Source: Rhodospirillales bacterium
GTDB taxonomy: Bacteria > Pseudomonadota > Alphaproteobacteria > Rhodospirillales > Defluviicoccaceae
NCBI GenBank assembly: GCA_007694935.1
Contig: REES01000062.1
Span: forward strand, 1-60,668
Direction of reading: 5' to 3'
Length of the DNA: 60,668 bases
Part shown: positions 44,250-51,836 of the stretch, in pieces
How positions within the stretch are numbered: the stretch's first letter is position 1
Layout: every line of letters starts with the position of its first letter
Translations under genes and position numbers: made by a program
Notes under the pieces: model-generated
The model's input: the letters and a program-made list of their open reading frames with translations, nothing else
Database searches by the model: none
Told to the model about the DNA's origin: nothing

Positions 44250-45416
44250 TCAGCGGCGGACGGCATCCTGCAGGTCGAGTAGCAGGGTGAACATAACCTG
44301 CTTCCGGTCGAGGTTGGCGCTGTCGACCCGGGCCAGAAGGTCGCGCGCGTTTTCCCACACCTGAAGCCACCGATCAAGGCTGGCCGCGGCGGCGAGGCGC
44401 GCCAGCAGTGCCCGTTCCCGGGGGTCTGTCGGGGCCGGACCGCCCTCCCCTTCGGTCGCGGCATACCGGACCATCCGGCGCAGCCAGTCCCTGAGGAAGC
44501 TCTCAACCAGGTCGAACAGCGGCTCACCGCCGGCCTTGCCGACCCGTTCCCCCAGCCGGTCCAGCGCTACCATGTCGAGCTCGGGCAGACGCGCGAGGAG
44601 CCCGCTGAGTTCCGCGTGGATGGCGAGGCCGTCGGCGTCGGCGAGCCCGAGTGCCCGGCCGATGCTGCCGTCCGCCAGAACTGCGAGCGTCCGCCGGTCG
44701 GTCTCGTTCAGGTCCGGACGGTAGCGCCGCAGCAGCGACTCGACCGTTCCCGAGGTCAGCGGTTGCAAGGCGAGCCGGCGGCAGCGCGAGCGGATGGTCG
44801 GCAGCAGCCGTCCCGGCGCATGGCTTACCAGCAGCAGGACGGTCCGCACCGGCGGTTCCTCCAGCGCCTTGAGCAACGCATTGGCGGCATTGCGGTTGAG
44901 CTCGTCGGCGGCATCGACGATGACGACCCGCCAGCCGCCTTCGGCGGGCGTGTGGCCGATCAGGCCGCCGACCGCACGGACGTCGTCGACCACGATCTCA
45001 CTGCGCAGTTTGCCGGTCTTGTCGTTGATCGCCCGCTCCACCGTGATCAGGTCGGCATGGCCGCCGGCCGCCACCCGCCGGAACACCGGATGGTCCGGCG
45101 GGATGGCCAACGATGGGGGTAACCCGGACTCCGGCGCTGCGGCCCGTCCCGGCTCGCCGAACAAGGATGGCTCGGACGCCGGCAAAGCGCCCTGCCCGAC
45201 TTTCGCAGTCAGCAGAAACCGGGCGAACCGGAACGCCAGCGTCGCCTTGCCGATCCCGGCCGGACCGGTGATCAGCCAGGCATGGTGCAGCCGCCCGGAA
45301 CTGTAGGCCGCCAGCAGCGACCGTTCGGCGGCGTCTTGGCCTTCCAGATGCGGGTTGGCCCGGGGCCGGGGAAACGCCGCGGTTTCGACCGGTGCAGCAG
45401 CGGTGGGCCGGCTCAT
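44250..45416 (-). CDS. holB: DNA polymerase III delta' subunit
   Basis: HolB is part of the clamp loader. The 388-residue protein has a RFC-type AAA+ module: LHHAWLITGPAGIGKATLA (Walker A), VVIVDAADELNRNAANALLKALEEPP (Walker B and sensor region, quoted in part as NALLKALEEPP), LLVSHAPGRLLPTIRSRC. The zinc-knuckle of the E. coli protein is absent. The start overlaps the tmk stop by four bases, consistent with tmk-holB coupling found in most bacteria. Confidence 0.92.
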   Translation of the reverse strand: MSRPTAAAPVETAAFPRPRANPHLEGQDAAERSLLAAYSSGRLHHAWLITGPAGIGKATLAFRFARFLLTAKVGQGALPASEPSLFGEPGRAAAPESGLPPSLAIPPDHPVFRRVAAGGHADLITVERAINDKTGKLRSEIVVDDVRAVGGLIGHTPAEGGWRVVIVDAADELNRNAANALLKALEEPPVRTVLLLVSHAPGRLLPTIRSRCRRLALQPLTSGTVESLLRRYRPDLNETDRRTLAVLADGSIGRALGLADADGLAIHAELSGLLARLPELDMVALDRLGERVGKAGGEPLFDLVESFLRDWLRRMVRYAATEGEGGPAPTDPRERALLARLAAAASLDRWLQVWENARDLLARVDSANLDRKQVMFTLLLDLQDAVRR

Positions 45417-46087
45417 CCGGGCAGATCCAGGTGGAGCCGTCCGCGGACCGCACGCCGCACCGCCGCGGTGACCACCTCTGGCGGGTCGGCGGCGTTGATC
45501 ACCCGGCAGCGGCCGGGGTTATGCTCGGCAATCTCAAGGAAGCCGGCGCGCACCCGCTCATGGAAGTCCCGGTCCATGCGCTCATAGCGGTCACAGAGGG
45601 GCGATCGGCGGCGCACCCGGTCGAGTCCGGCATCCACATCCAGGTCGAGAATCAGGGTGAGGTCCGGCTGGAACTCCCCCAGGATCAGGGTGTGCAGCCG
45701 TGCCACCACATCGGGCCCAAGGTGCTGGCCATAGCCCTGATACGCCATGGTCGAATCGGCGAAACGGTCGCTCACCACCCAGCGCCCCGCCGCCAGGGCG
45801 GGCTCCACCGTCCGCTCCACATGATCCCGACGGGCCGCGTAGTGCAGCAGCGCTTCCGATATCGGCAGCCAGTCGGCAACGGCATCGGACAGGAGCAGCT
45901 GGCGGACGGCTTCTGCAGCGGCGGTTCCGCCCGGCTCCCGGGTCGCGGCGACGTCGAGGCCTAGGGCGGCGAGGTCGGCGACAAGTTGCCGGACATGGGT
46001 GGACTTGCCGGCGCCTTCAATGCCTTCCACCGTGATGAACCGGCCCCGGCCGCCGCCGGCCGCCGGGGATGCAGCGTCCCGGATCAG
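45413..46087 (-). CDS. tmk: thymidylate kinase, probable non-standard start codon
   Basis: Tmk phosphorylates dTMP. Visible motifs are the P-loop EGIEGAGKSTH, TREPGGT, VSDRFADSTMAYQG and the lid RRRSPLCDRYE. The only usual start in frame is GTG at 46030, but that would delete the first beta strand (RGRFIT), which is encoded directly upstream in the same open frame. The frame extends back to a CTG at 46087 that overlaps the preceding stop codon (CTGA), giving 224 residues with a Gly/Ala-rich leader. I therefore suggest CTG as the start; a sequence error is an alternative. Coupled to holB downstream. Confidence 0.85.
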   Translation of the reverse strand: MIRDAASPAAGGGRGRFITVEGIEGAGKSTHVRQLVADLAALGLDVAATREPGGTAAAEAVRQLLLSDAVADWLPISEALLHYAARRDHVERTVEPALAAGRWVVSDRFADSTMAYQGYGQHLGPDVVARLHTLILGEFQPDLTLILDLDVDAGLDRVRRRSPLCDRYERMDRDFHERVRAGFLEIAEHNPGRCRVINAADPPEVVTAAVRRAVRGRLHLDLPG

Positions 46088-47259
46088 CTGATCTGGCTCA
46101 TGATGAAGTGGGTCAGGGCCGCGAACAGGCGCCTCATCAGCCCCAGCCGCTCCACCGACTCGCCGGCGACCAGGGGCACTTCCGCCGACGGCACGTCCGG
46201 TGCGCTCACCACCAGGGTGCCGATGTGTTGCCCCTTCTCGATCGGGGCCGGAATCGGCCCGTCATAGCGGACGGTGACGGTCATCTCCGGCCGTGCCGCC
46301 CGCGGCAGCGTCACCACCAAGCCGTGGGCGCCCACCAGCGGTACGGTGCGGCTGGTGCCCAGCCAGACTTCGGCCTCGGCAATGGCTTCACCCTCCGCCG
46401 CCAACTGATAGTTGTCGAACTCCCGGAATCCCCAGGCCATCAGCCGTTCGGTCTCCTGGGTGCGCTGGCGGAGGCTTTCCAGGCCGTTGACCACCAGGAT
46501 CAAGCGCCGATCGCCCTGCATCGCCGAGGCGGCAAGGCCATAGCCCGATTCCCGGGTGAAACCGGTCTTCAGCCCGTCGGCGCCGATGTTGCGGTAAAGC
46601 AGCGGATTGCGGTTGCCCTGGCGGATGCCGTTGTAGGTGAACTCGGTTTCCGAGTAGAATGGGTAATACTGAGGAAAATCTTCAATGATTCGCTGGGCCA
46701 CCCGGGCAATGTCGCGGGCCGACATGCGGTGATCGGGATCGGGCAGCCCGGTGGCGTTGCGAAAGCTCGAGTGGGTGAGCCCCAGTTCCCGCCCGCGCAC
46801 CGTCATCTCTGCGGCAAAGCCCGCTTCGCTTCCGGCCAAGCCTTCGGCCAGAACGATGGACGCATCATTGCCGGACTGGATGATCACCCCGCGCAACAGG
46901 TCTTCCACCCGGGCCTGGGAATTGGGATCCAGGAACATGGTCGAACCGCCGCTGGCAGCACCGCCTCTGCGCCAAGCGTTCACGCTCACCGCCAACACGT
47001 CGTCGAGAGTGAGTCGCCCTTCCTCAAGCCGCTCGAACACCATGAAGGCAGTCATGATCTTGCTCATGGATGCGGGCGGTATCGGTACGTCGGCGTCCTT
47101 CTCCAGGAGGACGGCACCGGTGGTCGTGTCGATCAGGATGGCATGCCGGGCGGCGGTATCGATCGTCGGCATCGCCGAGGCCGGCACGGCCACGACCAGC
47201 AGCGCCAGAACCACCACAGCCCAGCGGCGCCCGACCCGCGTCAGATCAGAAACGTGCAT
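46084..47259 (-). CDS. dac: D-alanyl-D-alanine carboxypeptidase, PBP5/6 family
   Basis: This periplasmic enzyme trims the terminal D-Ala from peptidoglycan stem peptides. The 391-residue protein has a signal peptide, then the active-site motifs PASMSKIMTAF (SxxK), IIQSGNDAS (SxN) and GLKTGFT (KTG), a beta-rich C-terminal domain, and a final amphipathic helix (MRRLFAALTHFIM) that anchors it to the membrane, all as in DacA/DacC. I use the ATG at 47259; starts slightly upstream (TTG or GTG) are possible. It lies between rlpA and tmk. Confidence 0.93.
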   Translation of the reverse strand: MHVSDLTRVGRRWAVVVLALLVVAVPASAMPTIDTAARHAILIDTTTGAVLLEKDADVPIPPASMSKIMTAFMVFERLEEGRLTLDDVLAVSVNAWRRGGAASGGSTMFLDPNSQARVEDLLRGVIIQSGNDASIVLAEGLAGSEAGFAAEMTVRGRELGLTHSSFRNATGLPDPDHRMSARDIARVAQRIIEDFPQYYPFYSETEFTYNGIRQGNRNPLLYRNIGADGLKTGFTRESGYGLAASAMQGDRRLILVVNGLESLRQRTQETERLMAWGFREFDNYQLAAEGEAIAEAEVWLGTSRTVPLVGAHGLVVTLPRAARPEMTVTVRYDGPIPAPIEKGQHIGTLVVSAPDVPSAEVPLVAGESVERLGLMRRLFAALTHFIMSQIS

Positions 47260-47383
47260 CACAATGCTCACCAACTCATGAGGCGCGGAATGTCGCAGGA
47301 GCGCCCGGCCGCGGCCGATGGGCGGACCTCGGCGCCTGCCCTACAATCGCCATTGTTGCGCGCGGACGGCGTTCGATCAACGC

Positions 47384-48337
47384 CTACTCATAGACGATGC
47401 GGGAATTCGGGAACCCTGCCTGCACCACCCGGGCCAGCAGCCGGTCGGCCTCCCCGGTGGAGGCCAGCGGCCCGACCCGGACGCGGTACATCTCCTGTCC
47501 GTCACGATCAACCGTGGTGATGTGGACCGGGCCGAGGGGCTTCAGCCGGGCGCCGACCTGCTCCGCGCTGGCGACATAGGAGTAGGCGCCGGCCTGAACG
47601 AATGGCCGGCGCGCCGATGTCCCGTCGCCGGGCGCCACCGTCGGCCGCAGCATGTCCGCCGACGCCGATGCCAGGGTCACCTGCTCCCGCTTCGGCCGGC
47701 TCGCCGGCGGTGCCACCGAATCGGCCGCCACGAACTGCAGTTGCGACACCGACGAGGGCGACGATGCCGCGTCCTGCCGCAGGGAGGCCATCACTGCGCC
47801 ACGGTCGCCCGGGGCCAAGCCCGCCAGAATGCGGCTCTCCTCCCCCAGGATCTCCACCCGGACCCGGGCCGTCCCCTGGTTCTGGAAGCCGAGGAGCTGG
47901 GCAGCGCGCTTGGACACGTCGATGACCCGTCCGCCCACGAACGGGCCGCGATCGTTGACACGGAGCTTCAGGCTGCGGCCATTCTCGAGGTTGGTCACCC
48001 GCACCAAGCTCGGCATCGGCAGGGTGGGATGGGCGGCGGTGAGCTCGTTCATGTCGTACCGCTCGCCGTTGGCGGTCTGGCGGCCGTGGAACTTGCTGCC
48101 GTACCAGGATGCAACGCCGACCTCTGCGTAGCCGAAGTCTTCTTTCGGGTAATACCAGACGCCGTTGATCTGATACGGCTGACCGACCTTGTAGCCGACG
48201 GCGGGCCCCCCGGGCTTGTGGCCGACGGCGGGGCGATCGGACTTGGTGAGGGTCTTGGTGGTCTGCGCGGCGAACTGGGTCTCGGCACAACCGGCAGCCA
48301 GTACGGCCACGGCGACGACAGGAAGCAGGCGTTTCAT
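47384..48337 (-). CDS. rlpA: septal ring lipoprotein RlpA with SPOR domain
   Basis: RlpA cleaves denuded glycan strands at the septum. The 317-residue protein has a lipobox (VLAAGC, Cys about residue 17), a double-psi beta-barrel domain (about 70-170) with GVASWYGSKFHGRQTANGE and VRVNDRGPFV (quoted in part: VNDRGPFV), and a C-terminal SPOR domain (about 243-317) that binds denuded peptidoglycan. The ATG at 48337 follows AAGG by six bases. It heads the rlpA-dac-tmk-holB-metG-tatD operon. Confidence 0.93.
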   Translation of the reverse strand: MKRLLPVVAVAVLAAGCAETQFAAQTTKTLTKSDRPAVGHKPGGPAVGYKVGQPYQINGVWYYPKEDFGYAEVGVASWYGSKFHGRQTANGERYDMNELTAAHPTLPMPSLVRVTNLENGRSLKLRVNDRGPFVGGRVIDVSKRAAQLLGFQNQGTARVRVEILGEESRILAGLAPGDRGAVMASLRQDAASSPSSVSQLQFVAADSVAPPASRPKREQVTLASASADMLRPTVAPGDGTSARRPFVQAGAYSYVASAEQVGARLKPLGPVHITTVDRDGQEMYRVRVGPLASTGEADRLLARVVQAGFPNSRIVYE

Positions 48338-48526
48338 CGGCAACCTTTCTGGCTGGACCCGATCCGGGCATCGGGCGGGTGGTTGTCGAGCCGAGCCACT
48401 CCGGCGCGACCCACAGGTTCAGGGCAGCGCCAAGCGCCGGAAGGATGTTCGCCAACAAACGTTGTTGACGCTGTGCGCACCGATTCTCCCCCCACGGCTC
48501 CCCTGCCCTCCTCGGTCATACCCCCG

Positions 48527-49747
48527 TCATGGACTGGCGGTGGCCGTACGCAGCCGTTCCAGCAGGTCGAGGGTGGGAAACCCGTCGGCCGGCAGGGCGG
48601 CCTGCTGCTGGAAAGACCGGATGGCGCTTCGCGTATTCTGACCCACCAGGCCGTCCACACCGCCGGTGTCGTAGCCGAGGTCCACCAGCCGTCGCTGGAT
48701 TTCCATCACCTCCCGGCGGGACAGCGGCGTCTCTGCCTGTGCGGGGCGTGGTGTCCGCAGCGGTCCGTCACCGGCCAGCCGGTCCGCCAAGTGCCCGACC
48801 GACACCGCATAGAGGATCGACCGGTTCCACGCCATGATGGTGTGGAAGTTGCCGTAGACGACAAACGCGGGGCCACGGCCGGCCCCCCCGGGGAAGATCA
48901 CCGAGCCGGCGATGTCCGCCGCGGGCAGATCGCTGCCATCCGCCTGCCGCACACCGAGTTGCTGCCACGTCAAAAGCGACCGGCGGTTGTCAAGCCCGGT
49001 GACGGCATAGTCGAAGCCCGGCGAGATGCGCACCTCGCGGCCCCAGGTGTAGGCCGGGTCCCACCCTGCCTTGGTGAGGTAGTTGGCCGAGGAGGCGAAC
49101 ACGTCTGCAAGGCTCCCCCACAGGTCCCGACGGCCGCTTCCGTCGAAGTCCACGGCAAAATCCCGGTAGGTGGTAGGCATGAATTGTGGCTGCCCCATGG
49201 CGCCCGCCCAGGAGGCAGTGGCCCGGGCCGGGATGTCGCCGCGTTCCACCAGTTCCAGGGCGGCCAGAAGCTGCTCCCGGAAAAAAGCGCCTCTGCGACC
49301 GTCGTGGGCCAAGGTCGCCAACGACGAGAATAGCCGATGATCGCCGGTGAAGTCCCCGAAGTTGCTCTCGAGGCCCCAGAACGCCACCAGGAATCGCGGC
49401 GGCACGCCGTAGCGGCGATGCACCGCCTCCAGCAGCGGGCGGTGCTGCTCCAGCAAAGCCTGGCCGCGGGAGACCCGCTGGGAACTGATCCGCTGATCGA
49501 GATAGGTCCAGAAGGTCTGGGTGAATTCGGGCTGACGGCGATCCAGTTCGATGATCCGCGGGTTCGGACGCACGCCGGACAGGGCGGCATCGAAGGTCGC
49601 GGGCGCGATGCCGCGGGCGAGCGCATCACGGCGGAGGCCGTTCAGCCAGTCGTCGAACGCGATCGCGGCCGAGGCCGGGGTCACGCCAGCGACAAGGCCG
49701 ACAACAAGGCCAGCGAACAGTCCGAGCCATCCCAGGGAAATCCGCAT
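48527..49747 (-). CDS. lytic murein transglycosylase, MltB-type, with peptidoglycan-binding domain
   Basis: The 406-residue protein has a signal peptide ending at ASA (about residue 27), an SLT-type catalytic domain with the catalytic Glu in FWGLESNFGDF, and the WAGAMGQPQFMPTTY and FDGSGRRDLW segments diagnostic of the MltB family. A C-terminal peptidoglycan-binding domain type 1 (about 340-400, IQRRLVDLGYDTGGVDGLVG) follows. It makes anhydro-muropeptides. It sits 190 bases upstream of rlpA, another glycan-cleaving enzyme. Confidence 0.92.
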   Translation of the reverse strand: MRISLGWLGLFAGLVVGLVAGVTPASAAIAFDDWLNGLRRDALARGIAPATFDAALSGVRPNPRIIELDRRQPEFTQTFWTYLDQRISSQRVSRGQALLEQHRPLLEAVHRRYGVPPRFLVAFWGLESNFGDFTGDHRLFSSLATLAHDGRRGAFFREQLLAALELVERGDIPARATASWAGAMGQPQFMPTTYRDFAVDFDGSGRRDLWGSLADVFASSANYLTKAGWDPAYTWGREVRISPGFDYAVTGLDNRRSLLTWQQLGVRQADGSDLPAADIAGSVIFPGGAGRGPAFVVYGNFHTIMAWNRSILYAVSVGHLADRLAGDGPLRTPRPAQAETPLSRREVMEIQRRLVDLGYDTGGVDGLVGQNTRSAIRSFQQQAALPADGFPTLDLLERLRTATASP

Positions 49748-49856
49748 TCTACCTCACCCTCGGACGCTTCCCGGCCACAGCGACTGCCATGGGACCGACG
49801 AAACGATCATCATTCTGCCATCATGATTCGCGATTGCCCCGATTCGGCATCCGTTG

Positions 49857-50672
49857 TCAACCTTCCGGGGAGGGAAAAAACGCTTCGGTGCGTCCGGTGA
49901 TGCGGTAGGCGGCGAGCCCGATCCACTCACGCACGGCCATATCGAGCAGCGTCAGGCCGTGGCCCAGCTTCAGGGTCGGGACCCACCAGCGCACGGGCGT
50001 CGCCACCCGGTAATCCACCGGGTACGGCAGCACCTCCCAACCGGCTGCCCGGAACAGGCCGACCGAGCGCGGCATGTGGAACGCCGACGTCACCACCAGC
50101 CATACCTGGTCCGGCTGCGGGTCCATCAGGGTCTGGGTGAAGAGGACGTTCTCGTGAGTGTTTCGGGACTGGTCCTCCAGCACCAGGCGATCCGGCGGCA
50201 GGCCGAGTCCGGTCAGGAGCGGCCCGGCAAAGGTCGCCTCCTTCACGGTGCGGTCGAGCCACAGCCTGGCCGAGCCCCCCGTGTACACCACCGGCGCATC
50301 GGCATACCGCCCTGCCAGGGCCACCGCCGCGGTGATCCGCTCGGCGGCGTCGTTCAGCGACGCCTGGCGCCGCGCCGTCGAGATGTCCGGCTGCACGGCG
50401 CCGCCCAGAACGATGATCCCCGCCACATCATCCGGCAGCGCCGGGGGTGACGGGAAGCGGTTCTCAAGAACCAGCAGCAGGCCCTCCCCGACCGGCAGCG
50501 TCGCGATCAGCGTCGCCGCAGCGGCAACCGCCGTCACCAGCCATCGCCCGAGGCGCCGCCACGACGTCCACAGCAGCGCGCCGCCGGCGATCAGGATCAG
50601 CAGCAGCGCGTTGGACGGCGCTGCGACCGCCCACAGTGCCTTGGACAGGGTGAAAAACATGGCCGAAGGCAT
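49857..50672 (-). CDS. YdcF/ElyC-family DUF218 membrane protein
   Basis: The 271-residue protein has two N-terminal membrane helices (about 13-65) and a DUF218 domain: AGIIVLGGAVQPD, VVYTGGSARLW, EDQSRNTHENVLFT and VVTSAFHMPRSVGLF. E. coli ElyC affects envelope and polysaccharide precursor metabolism. Start is uncertain: ATG at 50672 (used) or 50660. It follows the other envelope genes in the same direction but is separated from them by about 110 bases. Confidence 0.85.
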   Translation of the reverse strand: MPSAMFFTLSKALWAVAAPSNALLLILIAGGALLWTSWRRLGRWLVTAVAAAATLIATLPVGEGLLLVLENRFPSPPALPDDVAGIIVLGGAVQPDISTARRQASLNDAAERITAAVALAGRYADAPVVYTGGSARLWLDRTVKEATFAGPLLTGLGLPPDRLVLEDQSRNTHENVLFTQTLMDPQPDQVWLVVTSAFHMPRSVGLFRAAGWEVLPYPVDYRVATPVRWWVPTLKLGHGLTLLDMAVREWIGLAAYRITGRTEAFFPSPEG

Positions 50673-50873
50673 AGCCGCCCCCGCGCAGCCATGCAACCTC
50701 GACGGGGCCGCCTGGGGGAGTTACCTGTTTGTGCGCAAATTACTCAAGAAAGTCATAATTTTAGGAGCTGCCTTTCAGGTTGCATATCAAGTCTTGCTCG
50801 GGCACTCTCGGGTAGTTCTCATGTGATCGAGTCGAACGGCTTGATTGTCCGGGTCTTAAAGGGGAGTTCCTTG

Positions 50874-51146
50874 ATGATTGTCTCAAGGACGAAACCGCAC
50901 CTGCCGCCCGCCGCTCCTTCGGCCCCCACCGACTGGAATGCGGAACCGGCGCTGGATGATCTGTTGCGTGATCCCGTGCTGACCCTGCTTATGGCGAGGG
51001 ACCGGGTGCGCGAGGAAGAGTTGCGCGACCTGGTTGCGTCGGTCCGGGCCGTGCGGGGCAGCGACGGGGTGGATCGGCCGCCTCCGCCGCTCAGTTGGCC
51101 GTCTCCAGCAGCGCGAAGCGGACCGGCAGTATTTCCCGGGTGCTGA
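50874..51146 (+). CDS. small protein with acidic C-terminal half, antisense-overlapping pcm
   Basis: The 90-residue frame starts at ATG 50874 with AAGGGGAG seven bases upstream. After a Pro/Ala-rich segment comes a helical part, ALDDLLRDPVLTLLMARD and REEELRDLVASVRAV, resembling small conserved proteins of Rhodospirillales whose function is unknown. The end (51091-51146) overlaps the end of the convergent pcm gene by 56 bases. The AT-rich 120 bases upstream probably carry its promoter. Confidence 0.5.
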   Translation: MIVSRTKPHLPPAAPSAPTDWNAEPALDDLLRDPVLTLLMARDRVREEELRDLVASVRAVRGSDGVDRPPPPLSWPSPAARSGPAVFPGC

Positions 51147-51759
51147 TCCGGCCCTCCGGCGATTTCTCTACCAGGGTCAGGCTTTGATGGTCGGCAAGGC
51201 CGGTCGGCACCACCATCCGGCCGCCGGGCCGGAGCTGACCCAGCAAGGCGGGCGGCACCAGTTCGCTCGCCGCGCAGACCACGATCCTGTCGAACGGTGC
51301 ATACTGGGGCCAGCCGTATTCGCCGTTGCCGATCCGGGCCTGGATATTGCCGTAGCCGAGGGGCCCAAGCCGGCGCTGGGCCTTGGTTCCCAGTTCTTCG
51401 ATGATCTCCACGGTGAACACCTGTTCGGCCAGTTCGGACAGGACGGCGGCGTGGTAGCCGAGCCCGGTGCCGACCTCCAGCACCCGGTCGCCGGGGTGGA
51501 TATCCAGCAGATCGGTCATCAGGGCCACGATGAACGGCTGGGACGTGGTCTTGTCGAAACCGATCGGCAGCGGCTGGTCGGCATACGCATAGGCGGTCAG
51601 CTCCGGCGGCACGAACTCATGCCGCGGCACCCGCCGCATCGCCCGCATGACCTTGTCGTCAAGGGCGTCCCGGCCGATGTGTTCGGCCGCCAGGCGGGCA
51701 TGTGCCCCGATGATCTGAACCATCTGCTCCAGCATCAGGTCCAGCAGTTGATCCGGCAT
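51091..51759 (-). CDS. pcm: protein-L-isoaspartate O-methyltransferase
   Basis: Pcm repairs isoaspartyl residues with SAM. The 222-residue protein has VPRHEFVPPELTAYAYADQPLPIG, TSQPFIVALMTDLL, the SAM motif VLEVGTGLGYHAAVLSELA, and VVCAASELVPPALLGQLRPGGRMVVP (quoted in parts). All are diagnostic (for example PLPIG and EVGTGLGY). It is monocistronic on the minus strand, ending in the overlap with the small gene. Confidence 0.93.
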   Translation of the reverse strand: MPDQLLDLMLEQMVQIIGAHARLAAEHIGRDALDDKVMRAMRRVPRHEFVPPELTAYAYADQPLPIGFDKTTSQPFIVALMTDLLDIHPGDRVLEVGTGLGYHAAVLSELAEQVFTVEIIEELGTKAQRRLGPLGYGNIQARIGNGEYGWPQYAPFDRIVVCAASELVPPALLGQLRPGGRMVVPTGLADHQSLTLVEKSPEGRISTREILPVRFALLETAN

Positions 51760-51836
51760 GCAGGGTCCTCGCCTCCTGGTGAGTCGCCGTCAGCATCACA
51801 GCTTACCGCACTCCCGCCCTGCCCACCTAGGGAAGT

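Noticed and set aside
44218-44370. N-terminal extension of MetG
   Set aside because: The extra codons lie inside holB and lack MetRS features; the ATG at 44217 has a strong ribosome site and begins at the usual catalytic-domain start.
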